From assembly GCA_036274895.1 (NCBI GenBank), contig DASUEU010000039.1, positions 62,001 to 126,000 of the forward strand: a stretch of 64,000 nucleotides of DNA, given 5' to 3'. The stretch comes from CALMKX01 sp036274895. GTDB taxonomy: Bacteria; Acidobacteriota; Thermoanaerobaculia; Multivoradales; SZUA-115. The position numbers and the translations under genes are program-made. This document shows positions 1 through 8,030 of the stretch, piece by piece; position 1 is the first letter of the stretch, and every line of letters begins with the position of its first letter. The notes beneath the pieces were generated by a model that was not told the DNA's origin, searched no databases, and saw only the letters and a program-made list of their open reading frames with translations.

Positions 1-542
1 TCAGTCCTCTTCTCGACGGCCTCGGCGTATCTATCTGGAGAGACCGAATTTGCAAAGGAGAAAACGATCACTGAGTACTCCCAAACCTCTGGACCTAGGG
101 CAGAGGTCACAAGCTTGATCGCGCGCTTCTCGTCGGAGGTTACCCGTGTCTCCGGGAGCCTTGTCACAAACAGCATGCAGTCTAGTTGCGCAACATTCTT
201 CATGATGCGATTGAGATACGCCTCGTCGTTGCCTGCCTCTTCGAGATCGTCACACAACCCTGGCGTATCGATGATGCGGAAGTGGATTCCATATGCCTGG
301 GACTCGTAGGCTTCAATGGCGAAGGTCGTTGGCTCATAGTCGCCTACTGGAGCAACCTGTACCCCCATAAGGGTGTTGACTGTGCTCGACTTTCCGACGC
401 CAGTACGCCCAATCAGGAGGAAAACGAACTTCTGTCGCTTGGCGTCCTTGAACTTTTCTTTGAGCTTCTCGAGGAGTCCTCTCGCAGCTTCCTTGTCGGG
501 GCCCTCGGTTTGGGCTTGCTTAGTTTCCTTCTCTCGTCCCAC
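1..542 (-). CDS. AIG1/Era-like P-loop GTPase, C-terminus beyond window
   Basis: The 180 visible codons on the minus strand encode a TRAFAC-class GTPase. The P-loop GRTGVGKSS and a G3-type DTPG are clear, and a charged Lys/Glu-rich stretch precedes the P-loop. The GTG at 540-542 is chosen because GGAGGT lies four bases upstream. The order helix, P-loop, DTPG resembles the AIG1/GIMAP and 50S-ribosome-binding GTPase groups, but I cannot name a substrate. The gene starts about 30 bases after an attC-like site and has lower GC than the rest of the window, so it is probably the cargo of an integron cassette. It is cut by the left window edge, so the G4/G5 motifs may be missing. A ribosome-assembly Era or Der is unlikely given the context. 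Confidence 0.7.
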   Translation of the reverse strand, partial: MGREKETKQAQTEGPDKEAARGLLEKLKEKFKDAKRQKFVFLLIGRTGVGKSSTVNTLMGVQVAPVGDYEPTTFAIEAYESQAYGIHFRIIDTPGLCDDLEEAGNDEAYLNRIMKNVAQLDCMLFVTRLPETRVTSDEKRAIKLVTSALGPEVWEYSVIVFSFANSVSPDRYAEAVEKRT

Positions 543-572
543 CAGTACCTCCGTTCCAGTTCCCGCGAGTGG

Positions 573-630
573 AGCTAACGTTCAAAGCTAACCGGCGGCG
601 TCAGCCGGCCGGTGCAGCGCCTGGTTGGGC
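573..630 (-). mobile_element. attC-like integron recombination site 1
   Basis: Read on the minus strand, the site begins GCCCAAC (R'' consensus RYYYAAC) and ends AGCTTTGAACGTTAGC. Between them is a GC-rich imperfect palindrome (GCACCGGCCGGC...GCCGCCGG). The 13 bases AACGTTCAAAGCT on the plus strand at 577-589 recur exactly at 1585-1597 in the second site. The site sits directly after the stop of the 644-1513 gene and just before the GTPase start, which is where an attC belongs. The R' core departs from GTTRRRY in its last bases, so the call rests on the overall layout. Confidence 0.6.
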
Positions 631-643
631 GAACCTCCGATAG

Positions 644-1513
644 CTAGGGACATAAGGTGCTGCAAAGCTCGACTGCCTTTTCACTTGTAATCAGCCTACG
701 TGTCGCCAACCCGCGCAGTTCAATTCCCATAGCGCTTCTTCGCTCTTCTCGAGCCCTGGATTGAACAAAATCGCTGATCTCTTCCAGCCAGAGGCTCTCG
801 GCGACAACCGGGATCTTCTCAAAGCCAGGTCTGAGGGCCTTCTGCAGAAACTCCTCATGCTCGAGTCTCATACTCCGGAGACCACTCACTACAGCTTCAA
901 GGCGGAAGTTCTGGGGATTGGAGCTGACGCGACTAACAACCGCGGAGGCATGTAGGCGGAGAAACGGACGCACATGCTCGTCGAGGTGAAGTGTACCTTT
1001 GGCGAATGCGCCACAGAGGTACGCGGTGTCGTCCGCCTTCGCCGCGGCGGCGTCTAGGCCGTCGGGAATTCCTCCAAACAGGGCTCCCAGCAGGAAGGCT
1101 CCAACCGAGTCTTCGCTTCGCCGACGTGCGCATTCGTCTACTAGCCCCGCGTACCAACCTTCAGCTGGCCCCATCCAGCGAGAGTAGTGATCACGAATAT
1201 CGACTGCTGCATAGTAGAGACTCCCGCGGGTTAGGTCGCCGGCCCAGCCACCGACCTCAGCGCGATTCTCGAACGAGATGCGAGCAACGTTTAGCAACTG
1301 CTGCGCAAAGACGCCCGCATGGGTGTTCTCAACGTTCTGCTTTCGATAGGAGGTCAGAATCTCGAGGATCGTGGACCAGTCAGCATCGCTGCGACCCAAG
1401 CTCGCGGCCGTAGTCGGCGGCGGCTGGCTGCGCTGAACTACTGCTGGCTTGGCTGCCTTTGCATCGAGGACGGGAACCGCGAGCAGAGCTAGAAGTGTGA
1501 ACAAACGACTCAC
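644..1513 (-). CDS. Secreted protein of unknown function, cassette-borne
   Basis: This 289-residue protein starts at a GTG preceded by GGAGG nine bases upstream. It opens with a hydrophobic signal peptide (LFTLLALLAVPVL) followed by a Pro/Gln-rich linker. The open frame continues upstream to 1777, but that extension reads through an attC-like site and is Arg-rich and unlike protein, so the shorter start is preferred. The mature part is mostly alpha-helical with several Trp and Arg residues and no motif I recognise. It lies between two attC-like sites on the same strand as its neighbours, which fits a single-gene integron cassette. An exported helical protein is as far as the sequence goes. 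Confidence 0.55.
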   Translation of the reverse strand: MSRLFTLLALLAVPVLDAKAAKPAVVQRSQPPPTTAASLGRSDADWSTILEILTSYRKQNVENTHAGVFAQQLLNVARISFENRAEVGGWAGDLTRGSLYYAAVDIRDHYSRWMGPAEGWYAGLVDECARRRSEDSVGAFLLGALFGGIPDGLDAAAAKADDTAYLCGAFAKGTLHLDEHVRPFLRLHASAVVSRVSSNPQNFRLEAVVSGLRSMRLEHEEFLQKALRPGFEKIPVVAESLWLEEISDFVQSRAREERRSAMGIELRGLATRRLITSEKAVELCSTLCP

Positions 1514-1580
1514 GGGGGAGGGCCTCCTATAGCTGAACAAGTCCGCTGTTTCGCGGAGAGCCGTTGCCGCCTCCGATTTC

Positions 1581-1639
1581 GCCCAACGTTCAAAGCTGTG
1601 CGCCCGGCGCAGCCGGAGCGCACGAGCGCGGTGTTGTGC
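1581..1639 (-). mobile_element. attC-like integron recombination site 2
   Basis: On the minus strand this runs from GCACAAC (R'' with one mismatch to RYYYAAC) to GTTGGGC (a perfect GTTRRRY R' core). The arms GTGCGCTCCGGCTG and the CGCCGGGCGCAC half form an imperfect hairpin. It shares the exact 13-mer AACGTTCAAAGCT (plus strand 1585-1597) with the site at 573-630. It precedes the gene starting at 1513 by 68 bases. Confidence 0.6.
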
Positions 1640-1972
1640 GCCGCCACTCGCTCTCTTGGAGCCTAGGTGGCCGGAAGCATCTCTCGGCGAAGTGCTGAGC
1701 TGATGGGACATAAATCGGAATGGTCGTCGCGAAATTCCGTCGAGATTGAAGAACGGCTGGCATAGGCGTGCGCTCATCTCTAAAAACCTGCGGGGCGGAT
1801 CTGCCTCGAGTTTGACCAGCCAGACCCTAAGCCGCTTCTCCGTTAGACCGCGTTGGCGCCGAATGGCGCGGAGCTAGACTGCCCAGCTTCCCGAGCCGTG
1901 CGTGTAGCTGGCTCTACTTACCTGCGAGGCCGCCTCTTTGTTTGTCATAGGCGAAACCTAGCCGAGGGGGCC
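1640..1972. other. Gene-free stretch between cassette-like units
   Basis: No convincing gene is visible in these 330 bases. A minus-strand open frame crosses part of it (to 1777) but has no ribosome binding site and is continuous with the attC-like site. A GTTAGAC (matching GTTRRRY) occurs near 1845, but I could not pair it with a partner core, so a further attC is only possible. Confidence 0.4.
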
Positions 1973-2638
1973 CTAGAAGGGCTCCGATTTCCCACCGCAT
2001 TGACCGACTAAGTGGCGAAGCGCCTTTGCAACCCTTTGAGGGTCAATCTGCCAGTAGGCCACTCCGATATCGACGGACGAGACTGACGCCAAGGCTTGCC
2101 ATTCTCTATAGTCGGGGCAAACATCGGCAAGCCTTCCGCCGTCCTTCCGGAACGCCGTGCAGTGCCGTGAGCGCGCACCGATCCTCGGCTGGAGGTTCTT
2201 TGTTCTTATCTGCAGGCCTGCATGCGGGATTGTTGGAAGGTCCGCGAACCCATAGCTCTCAGCGACTGTGACGGTCTCTGGTGAGACATCCACAAGATGG
2301 ATTGTGAATTCGAACTCGGAGAACTCGCGATAGCCTCCGCGGTACGCATCCCTGGTGCGAGTCTGAGCGAGGACAAGTTTGCAGCCCTCGACCTGAAGTC
2401 TTGAGGTGAGACTGTGGTCCTCCGAGTTCCCATAGACGATATGCACGTTGGTGTACCCTTCGACGAAGGCTGTCGTCTCCTCCTTCGAAGGCCCTCCTGG
2501 TGTCGGCTTTGTGTCTGCTGACAAAGTCAATGTGCTGAGGTATCCCAGGGAGAGCGCCAGACACGTGAGACACCTCAAGAGTCGGCGCCTTCCTCTGGGC
2601 CTGCGGCTTTGCACAGCTACTGAGTTCGTGACCAACAA
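1973..2638 (-). CDS. Secreted protein of unknown function, possible cassette gene
   Basis: The likely product is about 221 residues and starts at one of two consecutive TTG codons (2638 or 2635), which follow a purine-rich GGAAAGGGGG. An Arg-rich n-region and a hydrophobic core (CLTCLALSLGYLSTLTL) make a signal peptide. The longer ATG at 2761 adds an Arg/Pro-rich leader that looks non-coding. The exported part contains several Cys and a C-terminal segment ending in GQCGGKSEPF; no family is recognisable. It lies on the same strand as the two preceding cassette-type genes and has the same lower GC, so it probably belongs to the same array, although no clean attC follows it. Confidence 0.5.
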   Translation of the reverse strand: MLVTNSVAVQSRRPRGRRRLLRCLTCLALSLGYLSTLTLSADTKPTPGGPSKEETTAFVEGYTNVHIVYGNSEDHSLTSRLQVEGCKLVLAQTRTRDAYRGGYREFSEFEFTIHLVDVSPETVTVAESYGFADLPTIPHAGLQIRTKNLQPRIGARSRHCTAFRKDGGRLADVCPDYREWQALASVSSVDIGVAYWQIDPQRVAKALRHLVGQCGGKSEPF

Positions 2639-2830
2639 GTTACCCCCTTTCCTCAGCGCACAACGTGTGCCTCTCCATTCGCCGACACCGCCCCCCGGCA
2701 GCCTTGGCGACCGGCCGATGTCGGTTAGCGACCTGAGTCTCCGCATACTTGGACGCGACAAGCTGTTGCTGTGTCTATAGTTTGGGGGATTCTACACCAG
2801 CTCCTCAAGAAGTAAAGGCGACAACGTCTC

Positions 2831-2890
2831 GTCGCCTAGCCTCCCCACAATCGGCCGCGAGCAGGGGACGGTCTTGGGAAGTTAGGCGAC
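2831..2890. repeat. Imperfect inverted repeat, attC-like ends
   Basis: The 60-base element has ends GTCGCCTAGCCTCCCCA and TGGGAAGTTAGGCGAC that pair over about 16 bases with two or three mismatches. On the minus strand its ends read GCCTAAC (perfect R'' core) and GCTAGGC (one mismatch to GTTRRRY), so it could be a further attC upstream of the 1973-2638 gene. The octamer TAGGCGAC recurs near 3113 and 3152, which argues that other repeat families are also present. Confidence 0.4.
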
Positions 2891-3182
2891 GAGGCGAGGA
2901 AGGCGCAAGTGACTGACTTGCCGAGACTTACTGGAGGGATGCCGGCCGCATGGCGTGTCCCTTGCGCCTGCGGCGTCCAGCCGGGGAGCTCATGGGGAGC
3001 ATAGGCGCGACTTCGCGTGTCGGATTCGCGCCGGAGTGGTGGCCGGGGATGACGCCCGGGCCGCCCTGGCGCAGCACCTTCCAAGGGGGCGAGCCGGAGT
3101 GCCTGGACCATAGGCGACGGCCTTGGTGCCGGAGAAGCGGTTGGCTGATAGGCGACTGGATCGTCTCAGGACACCTACAGCT
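2891..3182. other. Gene-free stretch at the edge of the cassette region
   Basis: About 290 GC-rich bases lie between the inverted repeat and the first REP copy. Open frames here are Arg/Pro-rich and lack ribosome binding sites. TAGGCGAC occurs twice. I see no gene, and no attI site or integrase can be recognised. Confidence 0.4.
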
Positions 3183-3207
3183 CCGAGGTGCCAGCCACTT
3201 CGGGCGG
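3183..3207 (+). repeat. REP-like hairpin, copy 1
   Basis: This copy carries CCGAGGTGCCAGCCACTTCGG. Family members fold as a 9-bp stem (one G-U pair) around the 7-base loop GCCAGCC. It lies in the promoter-proximal region of the gene at 3255 and matches the copies flanking the transposase at 10.3 kb. Confidence 0.7.
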
Positions 3208-3254
3208 CTCGGCCTAGAATGGGTGCCTACGCCCCTTCGCGCCCGGGAGCCGCG

Positions 3255-4058
3255 ATGCACAACTTCTACTTCCAGCTGACCGAAGAGCTCAACGCCGAGG
3301 CGCCGATCGCCGTTCTGGCTTCGGGGCAGGCGGTGGTGTACTACCGGCTGGCGATCATGAGCAAGGACGGGGATTGGATCCTCGAGGAGAGCCCCGCCGC
3401 CTGCCAGCGGGTGCTCGCGGTCCTGGGTGGCTATGAGGCCCGCTATCGGCCCGGGGCGCCGCTGGACGTCCGCTGGCTGGCGCACGGCTGGTCCAGCCAC
3501 TTCGAGCTTTTCGACGCCGAGAAGCGCCGGCTGCGCTGCGATTTCGTGACCCGCCCGCCACGGGTGGCTCCCGAAGAGCTGAGCGACCTGTTCCGCCCAG
3601 GGGCAGCGGCAGAACCCCTCCGCGTGGTGGAGCTCGAGCCCCTCATTCGCATGAAGCAGACCCAGCGCGCCAAGGACTACCCGGTCATCGGCGAGCTCGC
3701 CCGCCTCCTGCCGCCTGAACGTGAGATCCAGGTCACGACCGACCCGGATCGCATCCTGGCCCTGGCGCCCAGCCACGGCGCTGGCTCGCAGCGGGCCCCG
3801 GTCCAGGTTGCGACCAGGGGGGGGTCTCGTGAGGACGTGGTCGTGGCGCTGGCCCGCGAGCTCGATCGCCTCCAGCTGGCGGACAAGGCGCGGGTGGATC
3901 GCTACACGGCCGCTTCCGAGGCTTACCTTCGGGAGTTCCGCGCCTCGCGCATCGACGAGCTTCCCCTCTCGGAAGCGCACCCCCGGCTCTGCGCCCTCGC
4001 CCAACGCCTGCTACCCTTCCGCCCCTGGGAGGACCCCGGCCATGCAGATGCTCAGTGA
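3255..4058 (+). CDS. Unknown protein, nucleotidyltransferase-like C-terminal part
   Basis: The 267-residue product starts at the ATG at 3255; the upstream in-frame extension runs through a REP copy and is discarded. The N-terminal half alternates beta-like segments with the conserved-looking phrase VVYYRLAIMSKDGDWIL. Around residues 130-150 the string IRMKQTQRAKDYPVIGEL resembles the helix seen in AbiEii/MNT-type nucleotidyltransferases, where a basic KxxQRxKD segment follows the catalytic core. I do not see the GSxxxGxxxDxD active site those enzymes need, so the assignment is weak. It overlaps the next small gene by 17 bases, indicating translational coupling. No signal peptide or membrane segment is visible. 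Confidence 0.5.
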   Translation: MHNFYFQLTEELNAEAPIAVLASGQAVVYYRLAIMSKDGDWILEESPAACQRVLAVLGGYEARYRPGAPLDVRWLAHGWSSHFELFDAEKRRLRCDFVTRPPRVAPEELSDLFRPGAAAEPLRVVELEPLIRMKQTQRAKDYPVIGELARLLPPEREIQVTTDPDRILALAPSHGAGSQRAPVQVATRGGSREDVVVALARELDRLQLADKARVDRYTAASEAYLREFRASRIDELPLSEAHPRLCALAQRLLPFRPWEDPGHADAQ

Positions 4059-4245
4059 GGACGACCTCAACCTCAAGGACATGACCTGGGAGGAGCTGGG
4101 GCGGGCCTGGGACCTGTGGTTCACGTTGGCACAGGCGACCAACGACTTCGACCCGCCCTACACCCACGGCGTCTTTGTCGGGCTCCCGGCGGAACCGCCC
4201 GCCGCGCCCAGGGCCGAGAGCACCCCGAAGCGCCCGGCGGGGTGA
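4042..4245 (+). CDS. Small acidic hypothetical protein
   Basis: This 67-residue product begins at the ATG at 4042, inside the end of the preceding gene. The N-terminal 45 residues (MQMLSEDDLNLKDMTWEELG and a WDLWFTLAQ helix) are acidic and helical. The tail is Pro/Ala-rich. The coupling and the reading frame make it a plausible partner of the upstream gene, perhaps an accessory subunit. Its 3' end runs antisense through the last 88 bases of the trmB frame. The helical core is convincing, but the Pro-rich tail may be extended by lack of stops. Confidence 0.5.
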   Translation: MQMLSEDDLNLKDMTWEELGRAWDLWFTLAQATNDFDPPYTHGVFVGLPAEPPAAPRAESTPKRPAG

Positions 4246-4853
4246 AGGGCGGGGGGGTCGGGGGCGGCGGGGAGGGTGGCCACCAGGCGCAGGATCGGGC
4301 GGCCTTCTTCCACGTACTTGGCCTCGTAGTTGGTGCGCGGTCCCTCCGGCCAGCCGCCTTCGAACCGCTCCAGCCGGAGGCCGGGATAGCCGGCGAGGAT
4401 CTCGGCCACCAGCTCGCCGTAAGCCAGGAAGTCGGTGGCGAAGAGCAGCTCGCCGCCCGGGGCGAGCAGGCCGAGCACCAGGTCGACGCTCTCGGGGTCG
4501 AAGAGCCGCCGCTTGTGGTGTCGGCTCTTGGGCCATGGGTCGGGGAAGTAGACGTGCACGGCCTGGGCGAAGCCCCGCGGCAGGAAGGCCGCGAGGAGCG
4601 CTTGAGCCTCCCCGCGAACGGCCACGAGATTGCTGGCACCCCGGCGGGCGGCTCGATCGGCCAGGATGCGGTGGTACTTGCCCGCCACCTCGATGCCCAG
4701 GAAGCGCCGTTCGGGCTCGGCGAGGGCACGGCCGAGCAGGTAACGGCCCTTGCCGAAGCCGATCTCCACCTCCCAGGGGCCGGCGCCGGGCACCAGCTGG
4801 TCGAGGCTCAGGGGTTGGGGCAGCTCGGCCAGCCGGCGCTCGTGGCCGGCCAC
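4158..4853 (-). CDS. trmB: tRNA (guanine-N7-)-methyltransferase
   Basis: TrmB transfers methyl from S-adenosylmethionine to N7 of G46 in tRNA variable loops. The protein of about 231 residues shows the family signatures: EIGFGKGR (SAM-binding motif I), the tRNA-binding VHVYFPDPWPKSRHHKRRL, and TNYEAKY near the C-terminus. The GTG at 4853 is chosen because the longer frame overlaps the upstream acyltransferase with an Ala/Gly/Arg-rich stretch; a CTG just after that gene's stop is the alternative. The C-terminal 40 residues after VATLP are Ala/Pro-rich, lie antisense to the 4042-4245 gene and exceed the usual family length. It is the third gene of a minus-strand set with the acyltransferase and acyl-CoA ligase. 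Confidence 0.85.
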   Translation of the reverse strand: MAGHERRLAELPQPLSLDQLVPGAGPWEVEIGFGKGRYLLGRALAEPERRFLGIEVAGKYHRILADRAARRGASNLVAVRGEAQALLAAFLPRGFAQAVHVYFPDPWPKSRHHKRRLFDPESVDLVLGLLAPGGELLFATDFLAYGELVAEILAGYPGLRLERFEGGWPEGPRTNYEAKYVEEGRPILRLVATLPAAPDPPALHPAGRFGVLSALGAAGGSAGSPTKTPWV

Positions 4854-4873
4854 CGAGCAGAGGGGCGAGTCGG

Positions 4874-5848
4874 TCAGACCGCCTCCCGCTCGACCGCCGG
4901 CTCCGCCTCCTCGGCGAGCTTCTCGCCGGCCTCCCAGAAGTCGTAGAAGGTGTACCACTGGGTGGGCCAGCGGGCCACCGCCTTCTCGAGCACCTTGACC
5001 CAGCGCTCGAGGGCTCGCCGCGTGGCCGTGGCGCGGTCCCCTTCCTCGACCAGGATCGGCTCGTCGAAGTGGATCTCGAAGTGGTGCCGCTCATCGTAGA
5101 CGATGAAGATCGGCACCAGGGTGGCTCCGGTCATCCGAGCGAGCAGGATCGGCCCCATGGGGAAGGGGGCGGGGGCGCCGAAGAAATCCACCCACTCGCC
5201 GCGGTCGTTGAGATCCCGGTCCCCCTGCAGGGCCACCACCCGCCCCTCCTTGAGCGCGCGCAGAACCGGCAGGCTCGACAGCTCGACCTTGGGGTTGATC
5301 GGGATCTCGTGGATGTCGATCTTGGCCCGCAGCTGGGCCCGGAAGGCCTCGGCGGTGGGCGACTGATCGGGCACGTAGACCACCGAGACCGGCAGGTTCT
5401 TCTCGCGCAGGAAGACCCCGCCCAGCTCCCAGTTGCCGAGGTGGGCGGTGAGCAGCACTACGCCGCGCTTCCTCGCCAGGGCCGCCTCGAGATGGCGGAG
5501 GCCCACCACGGCGGCCAGGTGGTCCTTGCTGCGCTCGTAAGGCAGCTGACCGAAGCGAAAGAGGTCCGCCCAGTAGAGGGCGAGATGGAAGTTCACCTCA
5601 CGGCGAGCTCGGCGGATCTCAGAGCGGGAGACGGCCGGCCCCAGGATGCGCCGCAGGTTCTTCTCGATCGCAGCCTTGGGGCCGGGGTAGGCGGCCATCA
5701 CCAAGCCGATCACCGCTCGCGCGCCGAACCGCAGCAACCAGTGCGGAAAGCGCGGGGCGATCCACAGCAGGATCGGAAAGCCGCGGCGCATCGCCCATTC
5801 GTGGTAGCGAGCGGCGAAACGGCTGCGAGGGGGAAGCTTCCACTGCAT
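4874..5848 (-). CDS. LpxL/HtrB-type lysophospholipid acyltransferase
   Basis: The 324-residue protein belongs to the bacterial lipid A / lysophospholipid acyltransferase family, which transfers acyl chains at the inner membrane. HLGNWELGG gives the HX4(D/E) catalytic motif at about residues 130-138, and further family phrases are PVSVVYVPD, ALQGDRD and PTQWYTFYDFW near the C-terminus. The N-terminal region holds a hydrophobic segment (FPILLWIAPRFPHWLLRF) that probably anchors it. It starts seven bases after the acyl-CoA ligase stop, suggesting the two act together, with the ligase supplying activated acyl groups. Whether the acceptor is lipid A or a phospholipid or ornithine lipid cannot be told. 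Confidence 0.85.
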   Translation of the reverse strand: MQWKLPPRSRFAARYHEWAMRRGFPILLWIAPRFPHWLLRFGARAVIGLVMAAYPGPKAAIEKNLRRILGPAVSRSEIRRARREVNFHLALYWADLFRFGQLPYERSKDHLAAVVGLRHLEAALARKRGVVLLTAHLGNWELGGVFLREKNLPVSVVYVPDQSPTAEAFRAQLRAKIDIHEIPINPKVELSSLPVLRALKEGRVVALQGDRDLNDRGEWVDFFGAPAPFPMGPILLARMTGATLVPIFIVYDERHHFEIHFDEPILVEEGDRATATRRALERWVKVLEKAVARWPTQWYTFYDFWEAGEKLAEEAEPAVEREAV

Positions 5849-5855
5849 CGCCGGT

Positions 5856-7670
5856 TCAGAGAGAGGCCATGGTGTCCTTGTAGAAGCCCTCGATCAGATC
5901 GGCGTAATTGCGCTCGACCACCTTGCGCTTGATCGACATCTTGGGCGTCAGCTCGCCGGACTCCTGCGTGAAGTCCCGCGGCAGCACCGCGATCTTCTTG
6001 ATCTGCTCGTAGGTGGCCAGGCGCTGGTTGACCTTCTTGATCTCACCCCAGAGCAGATCCTGCACCGCGGAGTTCCCGGCGAGGGCTACGTAGTCGGTGT
6101 CGGCGATGCCGTGGGCCTTGGCCCAGCCGCCGACGGTCTCGGGGTTGATCGTCACCAGCGCGATGCAGAAGGGCCGGCGGTCGCCGAGCATCACCACCTG
6201 GGAAACGAAGGGGACGGCGGTCTTGATCAGGTTCTCGACGTACTGCGGCGCCACGTTCTTGCCGCCGGCGGTGACGATGATGTCCTTCTTGCGGTCGGTG
6301 ATCTTGAGCCGGCTCTCTTCGTCCAGCTCGCCGATGTCGCCGGTGTGCAGCCAGCCATCGGCGTCCAGGGATTCGGCCGTCGCCTCGGGCAGGTTGTAGT
6401 AGCCCTTCATGATGCCGCGGCCCCGCAGCAGGATCTCGCCGTCGTCCGCGATCTTGACCTCGAGGCCGGGCACAGCCGGCCCCACCGTGCCGAACTTGTA
6501 GCTCTGCACCCGGTTGACGAAGCTCGCCGCCGAGGACTCGGTCAGGCCGTAGCCTTCGAGGATCAGCAGGTCGGCGGCGTGGAAGAACTCGGCGATCTCC
6601 CGCGCCAGGGGCGCACCGCCCGAGACGAAGTACCGGATGCGGCCGCCGAAGCGGTTCTTGAGCTTCGAGAACACCAGCTTGTCGGCCAGCCGGAACTTGA
6701 GCTTCAGGAGGCCGGTCGGCTCCTCCCGGCGCTGGCGCAGGGCCGAGACCTGGCGGCCGACCTCGACCGCCCAGAGGAAGATCTTGTACTTGAGGCCGCC
6801 GGCATCCTTCGCTCCCGTGACCACCTTGTTGTAGACCTTCTCGAACACGCGGGGCACGGCGGCCATGACCGTGGGATGCACCACGGCCAGGTTGTCCACC
6901 AGGGTGTCGAGGTCGCCGTCCACCGCCGTTGCGCAGCCGGTGCGAATGAAGCCGATCTCGAGGACCTTGGCGAAGGAGTGGGCGAGGGGCAAGAAGAGGT
7001 ACTGCTTGTCGTCACTGCGCAGCAAGTCCATCGCCTCGATGGCCTCGCCCTCGAACACCCAGTTGTCGTGGGAGAGCATCACGCCCTTGGGCTGCCCGGT
7101 GGTGCCCGAGGTGTAGATCAGCGTGGCGAGGTCGTTCAAGGTGATGCCCGCGGCGATGGCGTCGTAACGGGCGGGGTTCTCCTTGTCCCAGGCCGCACCC
7201 TGGCGCTCGAGGTCGGAGAGCTTCATCATCCAGGGATCGTCGGCCGGCGGCTCGCCGTCGATCCAGATCAAACGCACGACGCCCGGGATCTCGTCCTTCT
7301 TGGCCACCAGCTTGGCTGCCTGGGTGGCGTTCTCGACGAAGCAGCAGACGGCGCCCGAGTCGCGCAGGATGTAAGCGCACTCGTCCGGGGTGTTGGAGGC
7401 GTAGATGGTGGTGGTGGCCCCGGCCGCTCCGAGGATGCCCATGTCGATCAGCACCCACTCGGGGCGGGTCATCGACAGGATGGCGCAGCGGGAGCTCTTC
7501 TCGAGGCCCAGGGCGTGGAGCCCGCAGGCGATGTTGCGCGCCCTCTCTCCCGCCTGCCTCCAGGTCAGGGAGTACCACTCCTTGCCCCTCCTGCCTGACA
7601 TCGCCTCGGCGTCGGCCGAGGTCTTGACCCGGTCGTGGAACATCTCGACGACGGACGAGAAGCGCTTCAT
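5856..7670 (-). CDS. Long-chain fatty acid-CoA ligase (AMP-binding)
   Basis: This 604-residue protein is an ANL-superfamily adenylating enzyme close to FadD15/FAA-type long-chain acyl-CoA synthetases, which make acyl-CoA from fatty acid, ATP and CoA. The A3 motif TLIYTSGTTGQPKGVMLSH, the A5-like EGYGLTES, the A7-like GWLHTGDIGE and the A8-like ITDRKKDIIVTAGGKN are all intact. The ATG at 7670 follows GGAGGG, and the upstream extension is non-coding. It is first in a minus-strand set with the acyltransferase and trmB, so the likely role is activating fatty acids for membrane lipid synthesis or recycling rather than catabolism. No membrane anchor is evident. Confidence 0.9.
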   Translation of the reverse strand: MKRFSSVVEMFHDRVKTSADAEAMSGRRGKEWYSLTWRQAGERARNIACGLHALGLEKSSRCAILSMTRPEWVLIDMGILGAAGATTTIYASNTPDECAYILRDSGAVCCFVENATQAAKLVAKKDEIPGVVRLIWIDGEPPADDPWMMKLSDLERQGAAWDKENPARYDAIAAGITLNDLATLIYTSGTTGQPKGVMLSHDNWVFEGEAIEAMDLLRSDDKQYLFLPLAHSFAKVLEIGFIRTGCATAVDGDLDTLVDNLAVVHPTVMAAVPRVFEKVYNKVVTGAKDAGGLKYKIFLWAVEVGRQVSALRQRREEPTGLLKLKFRLADKLVFSKLKNRFGGRIRYFVSGGAPLAREIAEFFHAADLLILEGYGLTESSAASFVNRVQSYKFGTVGPAVPGLEVKIADDGEILLRGRGIMKGYYNLPEATAESLDADGWLHTGDIGELDEESRLKITDRKKDIIVTAGGKNVAPQYVENLIKTAVPFVSQVVMLGDRRPFCIALVTINPETVGGWAKAHGIADTDYVALAGNSAVQDLLWGEIKKVNQRLATYEQIKKIAVLPRDFTQESGELTPKMSIKRKVVERNYADLIEGFYKDTMASL

Positions 7671-7794
7671 GGGATGGGACCCTCCTCGAAAGTGTTGAGG
7701 CCGAACCGGCTGTCTATTGTTTCGCGCCCCGGAGATTGGCGCAAGGCACGCCGGGGTGGGGGCTCGACCCAACCGCGCTAGACTCGACCTCCCC

Positions 7795-7983
7795 ATGCAG
7801 CGTCCCACGGCTCCCGCCCCAACGCGGCCAAACGAGGCCGGCTCTCGGCCCCGAGCCTCCCGCGAAGAGGAGTTGATCCGCACCTGCCCCAACTGCGGCC
7901 ACCCCCTCGCCGAACGGAAGTGCAAGCTCTACTGCGAGGATCCGCGCTGTGGCTTCTACCTCTCCTGCGCGGACTACTACTGA
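7795..7983 (+). CDS. Small zinc-ribbon protein
   Basis: The 62-residue product has a Pro/Arg-rich disordered N-terminus and a C-terminal zinc ribbon: CPNCGHPL, then CKLYCEDPRCGFYLSC, giving CX2C pairs that could bind one or two metal ions. The ATG at 7795 is preferred over 7717, which would add an unlike stretch running through the divergent promoter region. Small ribbons of this shape are often nucleic-acid or protein-binding adaptors, but no function can be assigned. It is divergent from the acyl-CoA ligase gene and convergent with the PKD gene, with a strong hairpin on its stop codon. Confidence 0.65.
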   Translation: MQRPTAPAPTRPNEAGSRPRASREEELIRTCPNCGHPLAERKCKLYCEDPRCGFYLSCADYY

Positions 7984-8012
7984 GCCGGCCGGCGTCTTCC
8001 ACCGGCCGGCTC
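7982..8012. terminator. Bidirectional hairpin terminator
   Basis: A perfect 11-bp stem (GAGCCGGCCGG / CCGGCCGGCTC) with a 9-base loop overlaps the zinc-ribbon stop codon and lies just beyond the convergent gene ending at 8031. No U-tract follows, so termination strength is inferred from stem stability and position. Confidence 0.65.
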
Positions 8013-8030
8013 CTGGGCACACCGAAGACC

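Noticed and set aside
1..542. Call as ribosome GTPase Era or Der
   Set aside because: No KH domain or second GTPase domain is visible, and the context is a cassette array.
4175..5932. A 585-codon plus-strand open frame over trmB and the acyltransferase
   Set aside because: Low-complexity Arg/Pro/Gly composition; both minus-strand genes have clear family motifs.
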